The position numbers and the translations under genes were made by a program. A stretch of DNA of 11,535 bases, from contig DGII01000061.1 in the NCBI GenBank assembly GCA_002393095.1, forward strand, positions 1 through 11,535, written 5' to 3'. Numbering within the stretch: position 1 is the first letter of the stretch; each line of letters starts with the position of its first letter. Of this stretch, positions 4,870 to 11,535 are shown piece by piece. The DNA comes from Lachnospiraceae bacterium UBA3826 (GTDB lineage Bacteria > Bacillota > Clostridia > Lachnospirales > Lachnospiraceae). The notes beneath the pieces are model-generated. The model did no database searches. It worked only from the letters and a program-made list of their open reading frames with translations, and was not told the origin of the DNA.

Positions 4870-7791
4870 TCACACTACCTCTTCTCTCAAAACCGCTATG
4901 TTGGTATCAGGCTCATCAATATGTCTGACAAGCTGACATGCTGTTTTTAAGAATATCTTCCGAAATCTTTTAATGCTGCTTAGGTCATAACAATCAGCCA
5001 TATAGTCCACATACATCATGCACCCTTCGTCTTTTTCATGTATTTCTATATCCAGCAGATTATCAGCGGCAATATTATCACGTTCTATTTCTACCGGTAT
5101 GAATTTAAGGGAACTGTTACTCTCAATATCCCGAAGATTTGATTGGTATATGAGTTCGGCATCGACATTATTTGCGTCATCCGGAGCCTCATACGAATAG
5201 CATGAATAATAGATATTATTTCTTATCTGCCGCAGAACCTCCCTGTATAATTCGGCTATTGTCGGTATTTTGCTCAATCTTATACCAATATAAAAATCAC
5301 TTATAAGTGTACCGATTATATTAGCATCCGTTTCCTTATCTCTTCCGCTGAAGGTCCATGAGATACGTATATCCTCAGAATTATTGTAAAAAGCTATTGA
5401 AAGCAGGGAAACTGCTATAAAAAAAGCATTTTTGGAAACACTGTATTTTTTTTGAAGCTCATCATAAGAAGAAAACTCCACAGGTATCATGGCTGTAAAA
5501 TTGCCATACTCGCCTTTTCCGAGCGGATGATCCGGCAGCGGATAACGGTCCCAGTTAACATTGTCAAGAAGAAGCGAATAATACTCCTTTGCTTCGGTAT
5601 AGAGTTCTGACAGGCTCTCCTGCCGCCTCTCATTCATTTCATAATAATAGTAATCCGTATGAAGCTCTCTTCCTTCATAAGCATCACAAAGGTCACGTAT
5701 CAGTATCTGCAATGAATTTCCGTCAGCAATAATATGATGAATATCAATATACAGATATCCGCCCCTCTCAGTCTTTATAAGACGAACCCTGTACAGCTTG
5801 GAATTCATAAGCTTATACGGCTTTATCAAATCTTCACATTCATCGATAAATTCAGCTTCAGACATGGATTCAATCCCAACGGACAGATAGGCATCCGGTA
5901 CATAACGTTGTACAAGATCATTATTGTCATTGAAGCACAAAACCGTTGAAAAGACCGGGTGATTTCTAAGCACTGTTTCCATTGCGCCTTGAAGACGAAC
6001 CAGATCAACCGCAGGATCAAGCTTTAACAGCATATACAGATTCCATGCGGTGGATTTGGGGACAAAGCACTGGAAATCAAACATATACAACTGAGTTGCC
6101 GTAAGCGGTTGGTCCTCGCACAATGCGCCTGCATTCTCACTTTCTATATCACCGGACTCCTTCGAAACCGCAACGTGGTATATCTGAACGATCTTACGGG
6201 GTGTCTTACCGTTGATGAACATGGATGCACTTAATCTAGGCCAATTAAGCTGCGCCAAAATGCCAATGATTGACATTGAATCGACGCCAAGCTCTATGAG
6301 GTCATCCATGGCACCTATTTTGTCAATACCAAGGATTTTTTCAGCAACAGTACAGAATAACGCTTCATCCTCACCCTCCGGAGCGACATATTCTGCTCTG
6401 TATAACGAACGATCCGGTATAGGAAGTGCACTTCGGTTGAATTTACCGTTTTCATTCAGAGGCACAGCATCAATATGAACAAAAAACGAAGGAATCATGT
6501 ATGTGGCCAGAACAGGTCTTAGTGCTTCCCTCGCATATTCGGTATCGATAGTGTTCTTCCCTGTATAATATGCACACAGATAAACCACGGAATTCTCGGA
6601 AAATGCTCGCACACCGGCCCAATCCACCTTCAAAGTATTTACAATCGCGGATTCAATCTCGGAAGGTTCTACACGGTTACCGCGAATCTTGATCATATCG
6701 TCATTGCGCCCAAGCACAATCATATCACCGGTATCCGAAATCTTTCCAAGATCACCTGAATTCACATATCCGTCTAACAGCCTTTTCTCCGTTTCCTTCG
6801 GAAGTCCCAGATATCCTCTGAAGAAAGGATTCTTATAGCATATATTACCGGCACTGCCGTCCGGCACTTTCTTACCAGAATCATCCAGAATCGATACGCG
6901 GGCACTTTCGACATACGGCCTGCCTACGGGAGTTACATCATATTTCTTATCTATCCTGAATGCGCCAATATTAAAGCAGGATTCCGACTGTGCATAGAGA
7001 CAGTATATATCAATACCTTCTATGTATACATTTCTGACCAGTTCGCCTCCCGATATTATTTTTTTAACAGAAGGCGGCATGTTCTTCATCATCTGTATCA
7101 TCAAGGAGGTCATGAAAAGGATGGAAATACCATATTCCTCAATACTCTTCGTAAATAACCCGGGATTCTTGACAACCTCTCTTGAAAAAACAACGATTGT
7201 TCCGCCTTCGCTAAGAGTAGGAACTACCATTAGTATAGTCGCTGCAAAATTTAGCGGTGTTGTAAGTGCAAGCCGGTCACATTCTTCCATTACGGGATGT
7301 CCGTCGCACATATTGCCCTTTATACACATATCAAGCACTCCGTATTCCTGCAGGACACCCTTAGGCTTTCCTGTTGTTCCCGATGTATATACAAGGAGGG
7401 CAAGATCATGTGGATCGGTTTTTTCATGCCCGCTATAAGATGTATAATTCATCATTTCCGTAAAAACTTCATCATCTATGAGCAATGCGCATCTGCTGTT
7501 CTCGTATATATAATTCACACGTTCCTTCGCATATCCTCTTTCGACTATTACTGCAGCCGCTCCTGCACGCCATACTCCTATCAGGGCAACCAAAGGACGC
7601 ATCCCCCTTGTAACATGGAGCATAACAACGGATTCTCTGCCTATCCCATGTTCTTTAAGATAGCAATAGACTTTACCGGATAAATTATATAATTCTCCGT
7701 AGCTAAGCTTTGCCCCTGTATCGGCCGATATCAAAGCGGTCTTTTGTGTATGCCTGACCGAATGCTCTTCTAAATCATCTATAAATGCCAT
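4870..7791 (-). CDS. NRPS-like protein: adenylation, carrier and condensation domains (A-T-C), 973 aa
   Basis: First gene of the five-gene operon; cytoplasmic. The adenylation domain (about 1-460) activates a carboxylic acid with ATP: A3 YTSGTTGKPKG (135-145), A5 as YAQSE (266-270), A7 YVNSGDL (342-348), A8 from GRNDDMIKIRGNRVEP (361), and A10 NENGKFNR with catalytic Lys450. The carrier domain (about 470-540) has LGVDSMS with phosphopantetheine Ser505. The condensation domain (about 558-965) has an intact HHIIADG (His685, His686, Asp690). No thioesterase, reductase or leading condensation domain is present, so the thioester must be passed on in trans or to a soluble acceptor. At A4, LNFAAT (180-185) has no Asp where alpha-amino-acid-activating domains have one. 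AAAGGA lies 6 nt before the ATG. The architecture is secure; substrate and product are unknown. Confidence 0.95.
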   Translation of the reverse strand: MAFIDDLEEHSVRHTQKTALISADTGAKLSYGELYNLSGKVYCYLKEHGIGRESVVMLHVTRGMRPLVALIGVWRAGAAAVIVERGYAKERVNYIYENSRCALLIDDEVFTEMMNYTSYSGHEKTDPHDLALLVYTSGTTGKPKGVLQEYGVLDMCIKGNMCDGHPVMEECDRLALTTPLNFAATILMVVPTLSEGGTIVVFSREVVKNPGLFTKSIEEYGISILFMTSLMIQMMKNMPPSVKKIISGGELVRNVYIEGIDIYCLYAQSESCFNIGAFRIDKKYDVTPVGRPYVESARVSILDDSGKKVPDGSAGNICYKNPFFRGYLGLPKETEKRLLDGYVNSGDLGKISDTGDMIVLGRNDDMIKIRGNRVEPSEIESAIVNTLKVDWAGVRAFSENSVVYLCAYYTGKNTIDTEYAREALRPVLATYMIPSFFVHIDAVPLNENGKFNRSALPIPDRSLYRAEYVAPEGEDEALFCTVAEKILGIDKIGAMDDLIELGVDSMSIIGILAQLNWPRLSASMFINGKTPRKIVQIYHVAVSKESGDIESENAGALCEDQPLTATQLYMFDFQCFVPKSTAWNLYMLLKLDPAVDLVRLQGAMETVLRNHPVFSTVLCFNDNNDLVQRYVPDAYLSVGIESMSEAEFIDECEDLIKPYKLMNSKLYRVRLIKTERGGYLYIDIHHIIADGNSLQILIRDLCDAYEGRELHTDYYYYEMNERRQESLSELYTEAKEYYSLLLDNVNWDRYPLPDHPLGKGEYGNFTAMIPVEFSSYDELQKKYSVSKNAFFIAVSLLSIAFYNNSEDIRISWTFSGRDKETDANIIGTLISDFYIGIRLSKIPTIAELYREVLRQIRNNIYYSCYSYEAPDDANNVDAELIYQSNLRDIESNSSLKFIPVEIERDNIAADNLLDIEIHEKDEGCMMYVDYMADCYDLSSIKRFRKIFLKTACQLVRHIDEPDTNIAVLREEVV

Positions 7792-7838
7792 GGTCTTTCC
7801 TTTAAAAAATATCAGCTTTATTATAAGTTATTATCACC

Positions 7839-7868
7839 ATTATGACCTAAAAGCCTTAAGGGCGTCAA
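7839..7868 (-). promoter_or_regulatory. Candidate promoter of the NRPS/partner-switch operon
   Basis: TTGACG (7863-7868), an 18-bp spacer and CATAAT (7839-7844) read towards the NRPS-like gene. The -35 box lies inside the left arm of the inverted repeat at 7860-7884, so hairpin or operator and promoter overlap. A perfect TATAAT also lies at 7820-7825 but has a poor -35 box (AGGTCA at 17 bp). The choice between them is open. Confidence 0.4.
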
Positions 7869-7884
7869 CCAGATGTTGACGCCC
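7860..7884 (-). terminator. Strong inverted repeat, probable terminator of the surface-protein gene
   Basis: GGGCGTCAAC (7860-7869) and GTTGACGCCC (7875-7884) form a perfect 10-bp stem with a 5-nt loop, 30 bp after the surface-protein stop. The minus-strand transcript continues TTAAGGCTTTTAGG, a weak U-tract, so termination may be incomplete. The repeat could instead be an operator for the next operon, because it covers the candidate -35 box. Confidence 0.6.
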
Positions 7885-7914
7885 TGTATTATCGGCTTCT
7901 GTTGATAAGCCATG

Positions 7915-10860
7915 TTATCTGGCATTAGCACGCCTCTTAGCTCTCCTCATCTTACGCTGATGATTGATAAGTATAAGGAAGCATGTTATGGCGATACCGA
8001 AGGTAAGCGCCGCTCCCGCGCATAACCATGTGATCAGATTCGTTGAAGTAGTCACTTCTCTCGCAATCGCATAAGACGAGAATCTGTCAGTATAGAATGT
8101 GATCGTCTTAGGATCATCATCTATATCCGGAAGTATGCCAAGTGTTCCGTTATGTACTCTTAGTATAGAATACGTCTTACCTGCCTTATATATATCATCA
8201 GGTATCTCTATAACCACCTGCATGAGACTCGGAAGCTCCGTGATCTTCTCCGTATAGCCGCCTGAGGTCTTAAGCATCGTCAGATCGAAGTACTGCAGAG
8301 GCTTCTGTCCTACGGCATTCTTCATAAGGCGCTCAGTTGCCGGTGACGCGTCCTCTTTAACAAGGCTTACCGCTATATCCACCTGACCGCCCCTTGCCAT
8401 GGACATCACGTCCTCAGTCGTAAGCATGTCATGAACCACTATATCAAGGTTGGGAAGGCTTGGATTGATCTGCTCATCCGCAAGCATCATAAGCTCTTCT
8501 CTTGACATATTCTGATAGTCCACACCCTTACTGTTCTTAGGCTCCATGGTATTGGTGACATATGCGCCGAGGCTTCCCGTATAGAAGGCCGCATCAAGTA
8601 TCGGCATGGTATTGCCTGATGCCACCATCTGCGCGATCTCATCCATTGATACACCCATGGACTTCATGACAGGAGATGAGAATTCAATATTCTCCTCAGC
8701 TTCCGTTACACCCAATTCCTCATCTGTAGGCACATATATCTCATCGAGATTCTCAATCTCCTCCACATATGTGTCACCGCCGGCACCGCTTGCAGCCTGA
8801 GCGATATCCACTGTAGACTGTGATGTCGCCGTATTGCTCTCTGTCTTCGGTACAGCCTGTACCTTCTTCTCCTGTGCTCCCACCTTCTTAGATGCTGCTT
8901 CTGTCTGAACGAACGCAACAGCTATGGTATGCGGTCCTCTTACATTAGTGAAGGTATAGGTGCTTACATTGCCTACCTGTACTCCGTCTACCGCTACAGC
9001 AAGGATAGCGAAGCCTGACTTCGGAGTCATTGTATATGTCAGATTAGTACCCTCTGCTACAAGTGTCTTGCCGCTTGGCGTGATGGAACCGCCTGTCGTA
9101 GCCACACCTGCCGATATCTCATAGGATGTGATGCCCTTTTTAGCGAAGATGGCAGTGATGGTATAATCCTGCTCAACCTTATCAACCTTATATGATGCAT
9201 CCCTTCTCACGACCTGACCGTTGACCTGCCATTCTCTGAACTCATAGCCGCTTGAAGGCTCAGCCTTAAGGGTTGTGCCACTACCGAGCGCGATAGTTCC
9301 GCCGCCGCTTACCTTACCGCCCTCTATGGGAGAAGCTGCCATCGTGATAGTATATGATGTCTTAGAGAACATCGCCGTTATCTTACGATCCGTTGTCAGA
9401 TTCTTAAGAGATATTGACGCATCCCTGCTTATGATAGTATCTCCCTCTTTCCAGCCGGTGAATACATATCCTGAATAAGCCTTAGCGGAAAGCGTAGTGC
9501 TTGAACCATAGGTTACATTGCCTCCACCTACTATATTGCCTGCATCCTTGATATTGGAATCAACCTTAACCGTTACATAATTCTGGGCGAACTTCGCCGT
9601 TACATCGGTATTGGATGTCACATCATTCAAAGTAAAGTTGGTCGCTGTCGATACATTCTTCCCGCCTAAGAACCATCCTACGAAATAATAGTTCTTATTC
9701 GGAACAGCAGACAGAGTTACACTGCCGCCGGATACGACCGCACCGCCTCCGGTGACGCTTCCGCCGCCTGTGGGCTCTGCTATCGCCGCTACATTGTAGC
9801 TGTTAGTCTGTGTCGTGACTACAGCCGTACCGGATACGGATTCATTCTCAACAGACGTTGCGATGACATTGATGGTGGGTGAGGTCTCATCACGACCTAC
9901 AGTCAACAGACCATTCTCATCGATAGATGTAGCCGCAGATCTCTGATTGGTAATTGACCATCTCACATCCTGCGTGGGAGGAACAGCCTCATTGGAGCCC
10001 TTGACGATTGCCTGGAACTGATATCCGCCATCCACTGCTATCGTCATCTTCGCCGGATATATCTGTATTCCAGTGATGGATTCCTGCTTACTTACCACCC
10101 TTCCGCTCAACTTAAGCTTAAGAGCATTGTTATAATTGGGATCTTTGGTCGCATCAGCGAACATCAGTGTCGACTTGTATGTCCCTGCCCTAAGTTCAGC
10201 TGACATACCTATGTTGAATATCGCCGACTGTCCCGGCTCAAGGTGCATCGACATTGTCTGTGCAGTGCCCTGTGCCGTATTATTCATAAGCTCTACGGTA
10301 AAGGCTCCGTCTACATCATCGACCTTATTGTATATAAGATCAACTGCCGTAGTACCGGTATTCTTAATATCCAACGGATAATATGCTCTTGTCGCTCCAA
10401 CCTCTGCCGCACCGAAATCAAGCTTGGTCACAAGGTTGGTATTAAAGGATGCCATAAGCGTATATGTTGAATCAAGCGCAGCTACCTTCTTCTCACCCTC
10501 AGCCTTCCTTGCTTCCTCCTGCTCCTTGGCTATACGATCAGCCTCCTCCTGGGCCTTTCTCTGAGCCTCTCTTGCAGCCTCCTCTTCGGCCTGCTTCTTG
10601 GCTGCCTCATCGGCTTCCCTTGCTGCCCTTTCCTCGGCCTCAATTCTGGCTTTTTCTTCTTCCTCCAGTTGACGGCGAAGCTCCTCTTCTATGGCAGCCT
10701 CATCCTGTCCGCCCTCAGAGATCTCATCTACTACTTCTCCTTCCTCCGCCCTGACTACATAGCCCTCGGCTCTTGTCACCATCACAAGTCCCGTTACGTT
10801 CGTCATGAACATGACTAAGGACAGAACTATGGTAAGAACCAGTGTAACTGTTTTTTTCAT
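7915..10860 (-). CDS. Membrane-anchored multidomain surface protein with Ig-like and InlB-B-like repeats, 981 aa
   Basis: Exported, probably a cell-surface adhesin or stalk protein. From ATG 10860 (GGAGG-rich ribosome site at 10873-10880) it begins MKKTVTLVLTIVLSL, a signal peptide (about 1-31). An in-frame ATG at 10950 would put 30 basic residues before the signal and lies at the promoter, so it is rejected. Next are a Glu/Ala/Lys/Arg-rich helical stalk (about 54-124), a SPD-2/choice-of-anchor-like beta domain (about 138-253), a BIG2-like Ig domain (261-350, VRWSITNQ and SIDENGLLTV), and four divergent InlB-B (Flg_new_2-like) repeats (about 354-426, 427-499, 501-574, 578-651; YYFVGW, YVFTGW, YEFREW). 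A long acidic linker and a beta domain (about 850-930) ending FYTDRFSSYAIA precede a TM helix (942-965) and a basic tail. No LPXTG. Function beyond surface display is unknown. Confidence 0.9.
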   Translation of the reverse strand: MKKTVTLVLTIVLSLVMFMTNVTGLVMVTRAEGYVVRAEEGEVVDEISEGGQDEAAIEEELRRQLEEEEKARIEAEERAAREADEAAKKQAEEEAAREAQRKAQEEADRIAKEQEEARKAEGEKKVAALDSTYTLMASFNTNLVTKLDFGAAEVGATRAYYPLDIKNTGTTAVDLIYNKVDDVDGAFTVELMNNTAQGTAQTMSMHLEPGQSAIFNIGMSAELRAGTYKSTLMFADATKDPNYNNALKLKLSGRVVSKQESITGIQIYPAKMTIAVDGGYQFQAIVKGSNEAVPPTQDVRWSITNQRSAATSIDENGLLTVGRDETSPTINVIATSVENESVSGTAVVTTQTNSYNVAAIAEPTGGGSVTGGGAVVSGGSVTLSAVPNKNYYFVGWFLGGKNVSTATNFTLNDVTSNTDVTAKFAQNYVTVKVDSNIKDAGNIVGGGNVTYGSSTTLSAKAYSGYVFTGWKEGDTIISRDASISLKNLTTDRKITAMFSKTSYTITMAASPIEGGKVSGGGTIALGSGTTLKAEPSSGYEFREWQVNGQVVRRDASYKVDKVEQDYTITAIFAKKGITSYEISAGVATTGGSITPSGKTLVAEGTNLTYTMTPKSGFAILAVAVDGVQVGNVSTYTFTNVRGPHTIAVAFVQTEAASKKVGAQEKKVQAVPKTESNTATSQSTVDIAQAASGAGGDTYVEEIENLDEIYVPTDEELGVTEAEENIEFSSPVMKSMGVSMDEIAQMVASGNTMPILDAAFYTGSLGAYVTNTMEPKNSKGVDYQNMSREELMMLADEQINPSLPNLDIVVHDMLTTEDVMSMARGGQVDIAVSLVKEDASPATERLMKNAVGQKPLQYFDLTMLKTSGGYTEKITELPSLMQVVIEIPDDIYKAGKTYSILRVHNGTLGILPDIDDDPKTITFYTDRFSSYAIAREVTTSTNLITWLCAGAALTFGIAITCFLILINHQRKMRRAKRRANAR

Positions 10861-10940
10861 AGTATAACTTTTCCTCCTCCGAATTGACTTCTTCCTTCTA
10901 TATATAGCATTTTTAGGTGTGAATGTACACCATATCTTGT

Positions 10941-10975
10941 ATTTTACCACACCTACTGTAACAGAAGCGTAACAG
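10941..10975 (-). promoter_or_regulatory. Promoter of the surface-protein gene with a Pho-box-like direct repeat
   Basis: On the minus strand CTGTTAC occurs twice (10969-10975 and 10958-10964) with an 11-bp period. After 11 bp comes an extended -10, TGGTAAAAT (10941-10949). There is no -35 consensus, as expected for an activator-dependent promoter. Two further GTAAC half-sites in reverse orientation lie at 10978-10990. The layout matches sites of OmpR/PhoB-family response regulators. A competing sigma-70 promoter, TGTACA-17 bp-TATATA, lies further downstream. Confidence 0.45.
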
Positions 10976-10978
10976 TTG

Positions 10979-11158
10979 TTACATCGTTACCTGTCCGCCA
11001 TTTATTGTTTTATTTGGAACTTCTCTTTTTTTCGGTTCAAATAAAAGCTTTTGCGTGCTTTTATCCATAGTTTTCGTCTTAAGAGGGGTATTCTCATTGA
11101 ATGAGTATTTATTGGCAGGCATAATATGCAGGGCAAGATCAGAGACCAGCCTTGGCAT
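10979..11158 (-). CDS. Small basic protein of unknown function, 59 aa
   Basis: I do not recognise this protein. The ATG at 11158 has a perfect AGGAGG (11167-11172) 8 nt upstream, and the frame stays open to TAA at 10979-10981. It begins MPRLVSDLALHIMPANKYSF; the second half is rich in Lys, Thr and Asn with a basic KKRE patch (43-46). There is no signal peptide, membrane segment or Cys, so it should be cytoplasmic and perhaps poorly folded alone. The stop lies 3 bp from the regulatory repeat of the surface-protein gene. A TATAAT lies 31 bp before its start. The ribosome site is the main evidence that it is translated; a search for small homologues would settle it. Confidence 0.6.
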   Translation of the reverse strand: MPRLVSDLALHIMPANKYSFNENTPLKTKTMDKSTQKLLFEPKKREVPNKTINGGQVTM

Positions 11159-11176
11159 GATTTATTCCTCCTACTG

Positions 11177-11195
11177 TATCATCTGATATATTATA
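11177..11195 (-). promoter_or_regulatory. Possible promoter and palindrome before the 59-aa gene
   Basis: A perfect TATAAT at 11190-11195 reads towards the small gene; the -35 position is poor (GTGGAA at 17 bp). Just downstream is the palindrome TATCATCTGATA (11177-11188), which would lie at the transcription start and could be an operator. No clear terminator separates it from the gene ending at 11245. Confidence 0.35.
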
Positions 11196-11244
11196 CAGTT
11201 TAGTCGCGCTTATTCCACGCTTTGATCTCTTATATATCTTTTAC

Positions 11245-11535
11245 TCAATACGGGAATTCCACCTTACAGTGATCATTAGGATAATCAAAAAGATACTCTG
11301 CTTCAATGTCATTATCATTAAGCAGCTTAACAAGCGTCCGGACATAATCATCCGAAGTATGATCAAGCAGCATCGATATATAGAACCAGCCGTTAACCGG
11401 AACGGTATTCACAAGGACAGGTGCACTTAAGGCACTAACATTGATGGTCATGTATTTTATATATTTTTCGATGGCTCCCCATCTTATCCTGCCCTCATAG
11501 CTTATGGCCATGGACTCGGGATTCTCGATTATAAG
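11245..11535 (-). CDS. C-terminal end of a protein, possibly acyltransferase/condensation-fold (runs off right edge)
   Basis: The frame is open from the right edge to TGA at 11245: 96 codons, starting LIIENPESMAISYEGRIRWG. An ATG lies at 11511, but the eight codons before it are also open and no ribosome site is visible, so I treat it as the tail of a longer gene. The pattern SYEGRIRWGAIEKYIKYM, a hydrophobic strand with NGWFYISMLL, then a helix DDYVRTLVKLLNDNDIEAEY resembles the C-terminal part of stand-alone condensation or alcohol acyltransferase-like proteins (SYVGK-type strand, then a final helix). This is recalled similarity only. If right, it may belong to the same chemistry as the NRPS-like gene. 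No catalytic HHxxxDG is visible, as it would lie upstream of the edge. Confidence 0.55.
   Translation of the reverse strand, partial: LIIENPESMAISYEGRIRWGAIEKYIKYMTINVSALSAPVLVNTVPVNGWFYISMLLDHTSDDYVRTLVKLLNDNDIEAEYLFDYPNDHCKVEFPY

Noticed and set aside
4865..4873. GTG start for the cyclic-nucleotide-fold gene overlapping the NRPS-like stop
   Set aside because: The AGAGGT site would be only 1 nt away; ATG 4864 gives a workable 10-nt spacing.
4870..5170. Thioesterase or reductase domain at the end of the NRPS-like protein
   Set aside because: The last residues belong to the condensation domain; no GxSxG or Rossmann motif is present.
7022..7438. 138-codon open frame on the plus strand inside the adenylation domain
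   Set aside because: Antisense to conserved adenylation motifs; a by-product of codon use on the other strand.
1063..7791. A sigma factor gene completing the partner switch
   Set aside because: None of the open frames in the operon shows sigma-70 region 2 or 4 features; any target is outside the window.
7915..8045. LPXTG sortase signal at the end of the surface protein
   Set aside because: No LPxTG-like motif precedes the C-terminal membrane helix and basic tail.
10464..10754. Pro/Leu-rich open frame on the plus strand
   Set aside because: It is the complement of the Glu/Ala/Lys stalk of the surface protein; low complexity explains the open frame.
10861..10950. Longer N-terminus for the surface protein from ATG 10950
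   Set aside because: It would place a basic 30-residue segment before a good signal peptide and lies at the promoter -10, while ATG 10860 has a strong ribosome site.

Overview
The window looks like part of a Lachnospiraceae-type genome (anaerobic, low- to mid-GC Clostridia). This rests on the strong AGGAGG ribosome sites, frequent ATA and AGG codons, short operons and the kinds of proteins present; it is inference, as no taxonomic marker was searched.

Left edge (1-1062): the N-terminal 173 codons of tryptophanyl-tRNA synthetase read leftwards off the edge. A promoter region with abutting -35 boxes separates it from a rightward gene for an 85-aa acidic protein of unknown function. That gene ends at a strong hairpin terminator shared with the converging operon.

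Centre (1063-7791, all minus strand, transcribed right to left): five closely spaced genes. They encode an NRPS-like protein (adenylation, carrier, condensation), a stand-alone cyclic-nucleotide-binding-fold protein, a membrane dCache-HAMP-PP2C (SpoIIE/RsbU) phosphatase, a STAS-domain anti-anti-sigma-type protein, and a protein resembling an RsbW/SpoIIAB kinase but lacking recognisable ATP-binding boxes. The last four make up a partner-switching signalling module, and the first is a small biosynthetic enzyme. No sigma factor lies in the window. The phosphatase sensor carries residues matching the known dCache amino-acid-binding motif, so one model is that extracellular amino acids set the phosphorylation state of the STAS protein in an operon that also makes an amino-acid- or acyl-derived product. 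This pairing is the most interesting thing here.

Right (7792-11535, minus strand): a hairpin separates the operon from a 981-aa surface protein with a signal peptide, a Glu/Ala/Lys-rich helical stalk, Ig-like domains, four InlB-B-like repeats and a C-terminal membrane anchor. Its promoter holds a direct repeat with the geometry of a Pho box. Upstream are an unlisted 59-codon gene with a perfect ribosome site and, at the edge, the C-terminal end of a protein that may be an acyltransferase/condensation-fold enzyme.

No tRNA, rRNA, CRISPR, insertion sequence or phage gene was seen.
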